Shown piece by piece: positions 11,100-20,185 of a stretch of 64,000 nt of DNA. The notes below the pieces were generated by a model. It was not told the DNA's origin. It made no database searches and was given only the letters and a program-made list of their open reading frames with translations. The stretch covers positions 340,262 through 404,261 of the forward strand of contig MNCI01008022.1 of NCBI GenBank assembly GCA_015680685.1. Direction: 5' to 3'. Source of the DNA: Gnetum montanum (Eukaryota; Streptophyta; Gnetopsida; Gnetales; Gnetaceae). Position 1 is the first letter of the stretch, and the number at the start of each line of letters is the position of its first letter. A program made the translations under genes and the position numbers.

Positions 11100-12340
11100 A
11101 GTAGCATTTTTAACCATCTCCTTACATAACAAATACCGCAAGAGCTTGACATTAAAAGGAAACTGCAGTTTCTACACCAACCCAAGTATTTCATGAAAAT
11201 CAATGGGTACCTTTATAAAGTATGCCCTGGTGGCTTGGTTTGATGGTGTGTTCCCGATGTAGATCAATTATGAGTTCTCCAAGATGCTCATGAGGGCCCT
11301 TGTGGGGGTCATTACGTAGGGAGACGAACATCCATTAAAATCTTGCTTGCAGGATATTATTGGCCTACATTGTTTCGAGACACTCATCATTTCATCCGAT
11401 CTTGTGAGCGCGGCCAACGTGATGGGGGAATGACTGCTAGAATGGAGGGTCCACAATAATGGATTCAACCTTTAGAACCCTTTGACATATGGGGAATTGA
11501 TTTTATGAGGCCTATTACACCAATGTCCAATGGAAATGCTTACATTATCATTGTCGTTAACTACTTTACAAAATGGGTAGAAGCAACTGCTATTACGGAC
11601 TGCACATCATCTACTGCTGCACAATTTGTTCAACAAAAAATCGTAAATAGGTTTGGTGTGCCTTGTGCACTTATTTCTAACAATGGTACACACTTCACAG
11701 GTGCAACTTTTTGAAAATTAATGCAACGCTTAGGAGTGGAACATAAGTTGACTACACCTTATTATCCTCAAGTGAATGGTAGATCCAAAGTTACCAATAG
11801 GGAGATTACAAAAATATTAACGCAAACCATTAGCAAGTATAGGCGAGATTGGAGCACCAAGCTGAATGATGCTCTGTGGGCATACCGCTCCATGTGGAAA
11901 CTCCCTATAGGCTACTCTCCCTATGAGTTAGTGTGCGGTAAACTTCCAACACTTCCTATTCAAGCAGAACTCTGTACATTATCTACGGCATGTGACCTCA
12001 ACCTTGACCTTAATCTAGCACAAAAAGAGTAGTTAATGAACCTTAACCTGCTACATGAGAATCAATTAGTCACCCTATCATCTAATGAATTGCACAAGGT
12101 CTTTAATAAATGATGTCATGACCTAAAAATTAGAAAAGTTAAATACCAACTGGGAGATAAGGTTCTTTATTGGAATCCCACACATGTACCACAATGCACT
12201 AAATTTCAAATGCTATGGGAAGGACCTTATATTATTTACGTAACTTTTCCTTCAAGAGCCATGATGATTTACAAATGTGACAGCCCATATAAGAAATTGT
12301 TGGTCAACATCCAACAAACCAAACCTTTCCATGAGCCTAG
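11100..12340 (+). pseudogene. Element 1 integrase
   Basis: A degenerate zinc-binding region (CHDAHEG-like, about 11270-11420), then the DDE core: FDIWGIDFMRPITPMSNG, NYFTKWVEATAI, then LISNNGTHF where relatives have ISDNGT (second Asp changed to Asn), and PYYPQVNGRSKVTNREI where Lys at 11787-11789 replaces the catalytic Glu. WAYRSMWKLPIGYSPYELVCG and LPIQAEL are typical of the Tat/Athila group. A basic C-terminal part continues to about 12340 (QLGDKVL, LWEGPY). No chromodomain. Two of three catalytic residues are lost. Confidence 0.85.
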
Positions 12341-12554
12341 CATAGCCAACAACAATACTACCTCTGTTGGTGGACAACCTTGTTCCTTATTTCGAATCTC
12401 CTCCTCCCAACTCATTCGTGGGGAAGAGGGCCACCAATGCTAACCATTCTAAGCCCTCAGCTCTTTTTGTATTTTTGTTTTACACATTTTTATTTTACAT
12501 ATTTTTTTTTACAAATTTTTTCATATCTACTTATTTTTGGTCTTACACCATTGT
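12341..12554 (+). other. Element 1 post-integrase region interrupted by element 2
   Basis: Short Pro/Ser tail, then a purine-rich cgtggggaagagg (12418-12430), then T-rich noncoding sequence. It matches element 3 at 37560-37750, which shows that the break at 12554/12555 is an insertion, not the natural 3' end. No polypurine tract directly precedes the LTR at 12555. Confidence 0.7.
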
Positions 12555-12582
12555 TGATGAGTCGTCATTTGGGGCAACCATG

Positions 12583-12675
12583 ATATCACGATCATGATAT
12601 CGTGCACGCGATATTGCAACCCAACCCATGATATCGCATACGCGATATCGTGGCCTGTCTCCTCATCTATAAATA
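12583..12675 (+). promoter_or_regulatory. U3 GATATC dyads and TATA box, element 2 5' LTR
   Basis: Repeated GATATC-centred palindromes (catgatatcacgatcatgat, cgcgatattgc, catgatatcgcatacgcgat) sit just upstream of TATAAATA at 12668-12675. The 3' LTR and the LTRs of elements 1 and 3 have the same arrangement. Likely the Pol II promoter of the element. Confidence 0.7.
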
Positions 12676-12777
12676 AGAGGTAGACAGATGAGTTTTGGAG
12701 TTAGATCTTAGTTCCTTACCCAAACCCTTGCAGTTTTTCCTTCTTAGAGTTAGAATTATTTCCTAGTGTATGCCCGC

Positions 12778-12778
12778 N
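12778..12778. other. Contig join inside LTR
   Basis: Single N replacing about 212 bp, judged from the other LTR of the same element (20395-20606). Confidence 0.85.
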
Positions 12779-13185
12779 AATTTAAGTGTGAATACTTGGT
12801 AACCCAGTAGTGTACCTAGGATCTACGCGTGGTAATCCTAGTGGTAGTTGTGCATGAAGTCCAAGATGTGTACAGATAATCAAGGAACAGATGCTCATCG
12901 CACTTAGGCTAATTTAGATTCTCTCACCCTTCTCTCCTAGATTAGTTAATATTACTTTCCATTGCCTTCAGGAGTAGCATTAGATTAGAAACCCATCATA
13001 CACCTCACTCTGGACTAAACCATACATGAAAAAGCTAATACTAGTTTAGGTGGGAAGATAGCAAACTGCGACCTAAGGCTAGCTATCTAAATGCCACAAC
13101 TAGTCCATTTGCGGAGTTCGATTGGATCACGCGTGTAACACTCGTATTTGTATGGTTGAGTGTAGGGGTACCTTGCCACTCATCA

Positions 13186-13203
13186 TTGGCACCGTTGCCT
13201 AGG
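13186..13203 (+). promoter_or_regulatory. Element 2 primer binding site
   Basis: TTGGCACCGTTGCCTAGG directly after the LTR end. It resembles the TGGCGCCGTTGCCGGGG primer site known from Athila/Tat elements (tRNA-Asp type, from memory). Confidence 0.7.
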
Positions 13204-13326
13204 ACGGTGCTAGTTGTCTAGACTAGTTATATCATACAAGATCATTGTAAAGGAATTAACGATATATCTTTTAGAAAGAAATAATTATAAAAAGTCACAC
13301 ATAAATTCACACACAACTTCACAACC

Positions 13327-14533
13327 ATGCCTCTCCTACAAGATTACAATAATGCCACACTTAGTGAGGAAGTTCATTGGAGAACCAATGAACTATATGA
13401 CAATGAAGATTGGAGTACACAACCTGAAGTGGGGGTTTCTTATAAACATGAACGAAGGCAACGTCATCCCAACGCATGAAAGCATAACATAACTGATGAC
13501 GATGAACCCCTACTGGCCACTACAAGCTTAACGTAAATACAAGAGGCTATTCGAATCTCACATAGGCATCGTAAAGAGAGCCATCTACCCAAGTTCAATT
13601 TAAACAACTTTCCTAAATTTTTAGGAGGCTATGACTTAGATCCGCATCAACATTTACAAGCCTTCTATGATGCTGTACATGGAACAACATTGATAAAGAT
13701 TGGCAAAAAGTCAAGTTGTTCCCTATGACACTCATTGACCAAGCAAAAGTATGGTATAGTTCATTAAAACCAAATTCAATATGATGTTGGTCAACAATGG
13801 TAGAAGTCTTTAACAAAAAATATCAAACCTACTCAAGAGTGTTAGCCTTGAGGAAACAAATCCAAGGATGGAAACAAGCATAACATGAACCCTTGGACAT
13901 AGCCTTAGAAAGATATTATGCACTGTTAAAAAACTGTCCAGGCCATGGGTTTTCTGAGGAATGGCTAGTGTGCCATATCATTGATGGGCTACGTAATGAA
14001 ACAAGAGAGACCTTAGGAATGTAAGCCCAAGGTCAACTATACAAACTACGAACCCATCAAGTCCAAGAGGTTATTAAGTGAGTAGCAAAAGAAGAAGGAG
14101 AACTGGTTAGATGGGAGAGTGTTGAAAAACATCAATGGGACCAAAATCTCAACTTAACAAAGGTCCATAATCATAAAAAGGAGAAATCAACCAATCTTAA
14201 GGTGGAAACATCATCTTTGCCAACACAACAAACATTAGAAGAAGCCGAGGCAAAGAACAATAAGATGTTGGAATGGACGTATCAAAAGTGTGAGAATTTA
14301 TTGATAGTATTGGAGATAGAGTTTTGACAACGCAAGAAGTAGGACAAAACATTAGGCAATCGGAAAGAAGGAATAAGGAAAATAAGAGCTCAATTGCCAA
14401 TCATCTGTATGAATGCACCATTTGCTTGTACGATCACCCCAATGGCCAATGTCCAATATTGTTACATTTACATGAGCATTGGGGAAATATGTTACATCCA
14501 GAGTTCGTACAGAGATACTATGTTCAATCATAG
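13327..14533 (+). pseudogene. gag: Element 2 Gag (short form)
   Basis: Begins with ATG at 13327 (MPLLQDYNNATLSEEVHWR), about 140 bp after the PBS. The core is LNNFPKFLGGYDLDPHQHLQAF at about 13600, followed by degenerate sequence homologous to the Gag core of element 1 (KQIQGWKQ, GRYYA). It ends with the zinc knuckle CTICLYDHPNGQCP at 14416-14457 (CX2CX3HX4C) and a stop at 14531. The Ser/Arg/His-rich charged segment seen in elements 1, 3, 6 and M is missing. At least three frameshifts and several stops. Confidence 0.75.
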
Positions 14534-15320
14534 TGGCAACAATCCCAGTTGTGGGGGAGACCACCAGTAAACTGGAGACATCCTTTGTATCATCCGAATC
14601 CAAATGTTTATCTTGTTCAACATCCTATTTCCCCAACTAGGCCAACACACTTTATCTCACCATAGTACCATTCTCCTCAATACTATCAACCCATGCGTTC
14701 AACACAACCACCACCTTGTGCACCTTATACTCCTCCTAACTTTCAACATTCTCATTTTTCCCTCCTTCTACATTGACACCAGCTGTTCCTAAGGTGTCTG
14801 CACTTCAGCAACAACCCACGAACATTACTTGTGCTACTACTTCCAATAGTAGTGAAAGACCTCAGCAACATCGAAGGCATCCCTTCTTTGGAAGTGACCT
14901 AAGAAGGGACAACACAATTCCGAGGCCACTGCATCCTCCAACTCAGCACAAGTCCAACCCTGAGGTGCACCCTTATCTTCAAACCCAACGCCTCATGTTA
15001 CTTCATTAGGGCCACCAATTAACACTCCAACAAGCATATGGCCTAATGAACACAGACATGGAGGGCAACATCCTAATCCTTGCATACCATCTAATAGTCC
15101 CAAATATCATAGTGGGTCAAATCGTTATCTGGGAACTACATCGTATAAATTGCCCCACTATGCTTACTATAATCAAGTGTGTGAACCCTGATTGGGTAAG
15201 TATGACCGAGTCCCAATATTTTCAACATGCAAGGATCCTCAATTTCCATTTATTAATCCTTGCCATCCTCAACCAATTAGTTATGAGGGATATCCCCCAT
15301 TCTAATAGCAAGCAGGATTA
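14534..15320 (+). pseudogene. Element 2 Pro-rich linker after Gag
   Basis: Degenerate sequence translating to proline- and serine-rich segments, in the position of the linker of element 1. No protease follows: the sequence runs straight into T-rich noncoding DNA at about 15330. Confidence 0.5.
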
Positions 15321-16680
15321 ATAAATACTTTTCATTTTCTTTAATTTTACAACTTTTTGTTTTCCAATTTTTCATTTTTCAATTTCTTGTTTTATCTTTT
15401 CGTCTTTTTGTCTCTTTACATTTTTATAAGTAATCTCATCTACGAATAAAACACTCATGTGGCTCGTTGGTTGAGGTGTGTTCTATGTTATCGAGTCTTG
15501 AGTGATCACTTATGTGGACAGTGAGCCCATTACACCCACTCATCCATTCTACAAATAAGAGGTTCTGTTCAAGGTACAGTGATATTCTTGACATTCTTAA
15601 AAACTTAAAATTAATTCTATGTTCATTGTACCAAGAATAAAGAAGGATGGACCAAGAGGGAATGATTAGGATGCGACATCAAGGGGACTTGCAGATTCTC
15701 TTTGGTGACATTTATGGGAGTTATCATGCAACATGGTTGTACTAAGATCTTTGTAAATCTAATGAAAATGGGAGTAAGAGTAATCAAAAGGGCACTCAAA
15801 AATCCAATGTTATTCTAGGGGGTCCCACTGGAAAGACATGCACTCATGCTTGAAGGTTGGCGGCTTCTCTGGATTCAGTATTCAAAAAAAAAAGAGAAAA
15901 GAAGAAGAAGAAGAAAGGAAGTACCACAAAACAAAAGTCACTCCTCCCTTAAATAAAATGCCAAGTGATCATATGCCTTGTTGTTATGGTACTCTCATAG
16001 TTGCTCATCATGGGATGAAACAATGTGATGTCATTGATTAGAGGAATGGACTTGGTCCTGATCTTGGAACAACGGGTTAATGACACGTTAATCATTCTTT
16101 ACACGTAGGATTCACTGTGGCCTGGGTCAGTTACCTCATGTCCGAATCCCTACAATCCCTTTCTATAGTTCATCTCATCTCACTATTCTTGTAATTGTAG
16201 CTCATGTTGTGTGTAACATAGAATTCTTATCTCATTCCAGTGATATTTACATGTGTGTGTTTTGTGAAGTCAGTGTGGATTACATTTAACCCTTCTAGTG
16301 CCCACGAACACTTTAAGTGTGGTTACACAAGGGCATTATAGGTTGGAACTTGCTTTGGGGAGGACCCACTTGTGTAATCTTTTGTAATCTTCATTTATAA
16401 CATAGCTCACACACACCAACTCTTACCCTCAGCATAATTTTCAACAATCTTCTTTCCTTATTATTATCCCTCTGAATCAATGTTCCTATGTACCATCACA
16501 TAGCCTTTTTCTCTACTACCACAGATCATTATTGACAAAGCCCACAGATAATTATTCATGCCTTCAAAACCATCAAATTACCTGAGAACCCCTTCATAAT
16601 AGCTCGATGTTCTAAGTTACAACATTAATTTCAATAAAATCCCTAAAAAAATTTGGTATTTCTGTGGTGCCTCAATGTCA
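15321..16680 (+). other. Element 2 central noncoding region
   Basis: No coding region. Carries the tract gacatgcactcatgcttgaa (15834-15853), shared with element 1 (about 21381) and 57910, and the block 16301-16370 (ending TTGGGGAGGACCCACT) shared with elements 1 and 3. In this position element 1 relatives have only noncoding sequence after the integrase, so element 2 keeps the noncoding part while lacking pol. Confidence 0.6.
16301..16370 (+). promoter_or_regulatory. Conserved noncoding block (element 2 copy)
   Basis: Contains CCCACGAACACTTT, GGGCATTA and TTTGGGGAGGACCCACT in the same order and spacing class as 21776-21852 and 38701-38775. Function unknown; possibilities are an RNA structure, a packaging signal or a splicing enhancer. 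Confidence 0.55.
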
Positions 16681-16689
16681 CTAGGGTCA

Positions 16690-16748
16690 TGATATCACGT
16701 ACGCAATGTATCGTAAGCGATATCGTGTCCCCATAGCCTATAAATAGG
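16690..16748 (+). promoter_or_regulatory. Internal GATATC/TATA promoter-like module in element 2
   Basis: Two GATATC palindromes (16691-16696 and 16719-16724) with TATAAATA at 16739-16746, the same components and order as in the LTR U3 regions, but inside the element and about 490 bp upstream of the accessory ATG. A run of 17 C (16752-16768) follows. Either an internal promoter for the accessory ORF or a leftover of another LTR. Confidence 0.55.
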
Positions 16749-16751
16749 CAA

Positions 16752-16768
16752 CCCCCCCCCCCCCCCCC
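16752..16768 (+). repeat. Poly-C run
   Basis: 17 consecutive C just downstream of the internal TATA box. Sequencing length is unreliable in such runs. Confidence 0.9.
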
Positions 16769-16927
16769 ACAACACTTAGCCTCATTCCTCATCATTCATG
16801 TGGGGGAGTTTTTCAAATTTTCTCTATGACTTGCGAGTGTGACACCTTTGCTTTTCAAGCTCTATCTCGCTCGCTAGTACTCCAATTTTAACTTCGTCTA
16901 AACCTGTTTCAACCCAAAGTGTTCACC

Positions 16928-16945
16928 TTAGTCGTGGGGGAGGGA
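16928..16945 (+). promoter_or_regulatory. Internal polypurine-tract copy (element 2)
   Basis: TTAGTCGTGGGGG here is identical to the bases before the 3' LTR (20171-20183). Elements 1 (22038-22050) and 3 (38950-38963) have copies at the equivalent place. Candidate central PPT. Confidence 0.55.
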
Positions 16946-17167
16946 CATCTGTCGAAAAGTGCCTAACTTTTTTGGAATTTATCATTACCAAAGGACATCA
17001 TCTAGGGTAATTAGCTATAACACTTAGAATAATTGTGCCAAAAAATCATTTAATCCCTAAGTATACCAGGGATCTAAAATTGAAAAAAAACCACCTAAGT
17101 AAAATGGACTCATTATTACAATCTTTCGGGCAAGATCACATGAAGATAAAAAAATTAATTAATTAAG

Positions 17168-17234
17168 GTAGGCAGTAAGGTATAACTTTATTTCAAAAAC
17201 AACCTTACTAACGCTTGGCCCCATGTGATTGCAG
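17168..17234 (+). promoter_or_regulatory. Splice-acceptor module abutting the accessory ATG (element 2)
   Basis: CTTACTAAC (branch-point consensus, 17204-17212) lies about 22 bases before GATTGCAG at 17227-17234, and the next base is the A of ATG. Donor-like AAG/GTAGGC (17168) and AAG/GTATAA (17180) are close by but would give introns of only 55-67 bases, short for plants; a distant upstream donor is also possible. Confidence 0.5.
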
Positions 17235-20020
17235 ATGGCCTCGAAACGTGGATAATAGGAAGGTCCTACTCAAGGTGGAAGCAAACGATCTTAGAGAGGT
17301 GGAAGATAAGATCCTGCTGGACAACATATAGAATAGGAGGAGCAATCGTTCAGTATTCATCAAAAGGAACCTCCTACCGTACAGTCTGGGCAGGTAGAAG
17401 GAGGAGCTGCTGCAGCGCCTGAACAGGGATAACATCTCACATTGCCCCAAGATTGTGTTCAGGCCATCCATGAAAAGCCCGCATTCACTGCAGTGATTGT
17501 GGAGTTAAACTTTGAATCTTTTGTAGAGTTTGCTCCTAAAGCCATTAGGGAGCACCTCAAAGGATCTTCCTTATGGCCTGTCCTCTCTGAAAGCGCTGCC
17601 TAGTACCTAGGGGAGACGTACCATTTCTGGCACAATAGGGAGCAAGGCACCACTATCAATATTTGTGGTGTGACAGTTGATTTCTCTGTACAAGCCATTT
17701 TGGAAGTGTTAAACCTTCCGAATACAAGGCCCAAAGTTGCTCAGTTATCCACCCATTCAGACCCCGATGTGCAATGGGATTGGTTGGAAAGGGCTTATGG
17801 CAGAGATAAAACATTTGGTGAGTTGACGACGGAAGAGAGGATTTACTTTAAAATTGGAACATATCACCTCTTCTCCACAAAGCGCCTAAAAAGAATATCA
17901 ACGTACGCAGCTAGAGATGTGCAGTGTTGATGAGAAAGGTTAATGCTAACCTACCCCATCTATATTTAACAGAGATCCTGAGGAGGTTCGAAGAACGGAA
18001 GACAAGGAAGATGGCGCTACATTTCCCTTGTCTTATCAGAAAGCTTTTCTAACATACTGGTATCTGGGGGTACACCAATGATGTCCTCCAAAAAGCTCAG
18101 ACTACTTCATACGTCGAATTGTTAAAGTTGTTAGCTCCAAGGAAAATCACTAGCGAGATGTTAGGACCAGAAGAAGAAGAAGAACAAGCAGCTAGACCAA
18201 CTACAACTCAACTTGTAGGTCCTAGCCAACCTCCAAGCACAGGTCCTAGCCAACAATGGGAAGCAGGGCCCAGCACAGGCTAGGATTAGCAGCCGTTGCA
18301 AGACTATAGACCATCGATGAGCCATCTCAAGGCCATCGTTGAGATGGTCAGTTGGGAAATTCATGATGATGCAAACCTCTTCCATGTCATCGATGATGTC
18401 ATTCAGCCCACAGTTTCTATGGATCACAGAAGGGGTGAAGTATCTATTCACACAGGAGGAGGGGAAAGTAGATGGTCACAACAAATCTCAGGAAACGTGG
18501 CATCTTTCTAGGTGTAGTTAAAAACTGGTGAAGGGGCCACAGTGGTGGTGATGCAACACCAAAATGCTACATGAGTTGTAGAAGTGGTCGCAGACCACAT
18601 CAAGGGATCATTCAATATACCTATTGTGCCACCGGTAGATCTCATAGGAGCACAGGATGCTCAAACTTTGGCCAGAACCTCAATGACTCCTGCTGAACAT
18701 GAGGATGTGCTTGAGCGATTGCTCCAAATAGGGCAAGTAATGACATCCCTATTTAACATCCCTCAGGATATTACGGTAATTTAGTCAGACCTCATTTCCA
18801 CAAAAGGAAAGTTGGTCTTAACAAAAGTGAGGGCCGAGCATGCTGAAGTTGAAATGCAGAAATTGTAAGAACAACTTGTGGCCCTACAAGCAGTATAGCG
18901 GGATCCTCTGCAATTTGTTCTTGCAGACCAATTAGAAAATTTTTGAACTGAGTAACTAACTAAGCTAATAGTGGAGAATAAAAAGGTGGCTAATGAAAAA
19001 GATAAGGCTATTTTGGATGCCTTCACAACACAAGCGCAAACTCATGCGCATCTTAAAGCACTCAAAACCTTACAAGAAGAAAATAAAGAGCTTGCTGCTG
19101 ACAACCTTCGGTTGACCACTGTGGAGAAGTAGAAGAATGTTCTCGAGGAACACTTTCATTAGTTACGAGAACAATTCATCCAGGTCAACCAAGACATAAG
19201 TCATTTAGCTAGGGAGAATCGAACCCTCTCAATGGAGGAGGTACGCGCAATTCGTCAAATGACAGCCATTGAAATAAGCGTGTGGAAAAATGAGGCTAAA
19301 CGACATGAGAAGCTAAAGGAACACTTTCAAGATCAGGTGGGGATGTACAAACAGATCCTTGAGAAGAAGATCCATATGGACAAGGCCTAGATCAACACTA
19401 TCCATGCTCAACACACTGATTGGTGGGCCATATTGGACACATATGCCTTTGCCCACCAAGCAGAAGTTAAGAGCCGAGATCTGCGGATTCAAGATTCGAT
19501 AGAATACATGGAGTTGGCAAATTTGAGGTATGCCAACCTTGCCATGTTAATAGCAGGGCACCCAAGGATAAAGCTTGGGCAGTAGGTAGCAACCACCCAC
19601 ATCAAATACGAAGCAGAGTTTGTAGAGTGTAAGAAGTTGTTGGAAAAATTGGAAGTTGCGAATTTTGAGCTTGAGGTGGTAAAGGCAAGCTACCAAGGCC
19701 AAAAGGGTGTCACAGCAGTTTTGGCTTGATGGCTAGTAGATATTCAAGAGTACAAGGATAAAGCCAGAGCCTATCAGGAGGAACGAAGGGTGTTCGCAGC
19801 TTGGTACGTCAAAGCCAATCAAATGTTTCCGTAACTACCCTATCCGTGGGAAGTGCTGACTCCGTCAAACATTGGAACATTAGCATGGACAGCACAAGAC
19901 CCTCGAACCAAAGAGGAGAAGCTCCAGGCCATACTTCAATGTCATCAACCCTCAAAACCTGGAGCACAACACAAAGGGAAAGCACCAATGGAGGAGCCAC
20001 CACCACCTAGAACTACATGA
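17235..20020 (+). pseudogene. Element 2 accessory protein: plant transposon-protein domain + long coiled coil
   Basis: Begins ATG GCC TCG AAA CGT (MASKRG) and can be followed for about 930 codons to TGA at 20018-20020, with one frameshift near 17927 and well over ten in-frame stops. Parts in order: Ala/Gly/Pro/Gln-rich N-terminus; a domain with LGETYHFWHNREQG and CGVTVDFSVQAILEVLNLPN (17600-17930) like the putative plant transposon protein domain of Athila-type ORFs; an acidic Glu run and Pro/Gln/Thr-rich linker (18170-18290); a long heptad-rich coiled coil (about 18690-19740); a C-terminal block with LPYPWEVLTP...DPRTKEEKL and a Pro tail. Not Gag, Pol or a clear Env; no membrane segment. Function unknown. 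Confidence 0.75.
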
Positions 20021-20170
20021 GTTCCAAAATTTTTGTAGTTGTAGCACATTCTATGTGTTGTGTCATTGTTTTGTTTTCATTTCACACTGTGGCATAATCC
20101 CATTTTTCCTATCTAATAATGCCATACCTATCCACTATGTAATCACTGTAACTCAAGGACGAGTTTTCAT

Positions 20171-20185
20171 TTAGTCGTGGGGGTA
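20171..20185 (+). promoter_or_regulatory. Element 2 polypurine tract
   Basis: TTAGTCGTGGGGGTA directly before TGATGAGT of the 3' LTR. Primer site for plus-strand DNA synthesis in LTR elements; conserved in elements 1 and 3. Confidence 0.8.

Larger units (their letters stand above)
6221..12554 (+). mobile_element. Element 1 (Tat/Athila-like Ty3/gypsy), part a: gag to integrase
   Basis: Gag, protease, RT, RNase H and integrase relics follow in the order typical of Ty3/gypsy. The RT and integrase wording (FSFLDGYSGYNQI-like, DHFPLPF-like, a non-chromoviral integrase end) and the DLG protease place it with the Tat/Athila group. No 5' LTR is present: Gag homology starts at about 6292, just after the WD40 stop, so the 5' LTR and leader are lost. 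The element is interrupted at 12554 by element 2 and resumes after 21006, where the sequence matches what follows the same point in element 3 (37920 on). It carries many in-frame stops. Confidence 0.85.
12555..13185 (+). repeat. Element 2 5' LTR (missing about 212 bp at an N)
   Basis: TGATGAGT at the left end and ACTCATCA at the right end, immediately followed by the PBS. Alignment by eye to the 3' LTR shows that the segment corresponding to 20395-20606 (about 212 bp) is absent exactly at the N of 12778. TATAAATA lies at 12668-12675 downstream of the GATATC repeats. Confidence 0.85.

Noticed and set aside
12555-13185. Taking this LTR as the 3' LTR of element 1
   Set aside because: No PPT precedes it, a PBS and a Gag follow it, and element 1 clearly continues after 21006.
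16680-17000. Solo LTR inside element 2
   Set aside because: GATATC and TATA are present, but no TGATGA start, no GGATCTTTATTCGAGC, no paired GGTAAYCC and no ACTCATCA end follow.
17208-17471. Minus-strand ORF opposite the accessory protein
   Set aside because: Antisense shadow of the accessory reading frame, with no features of its own.
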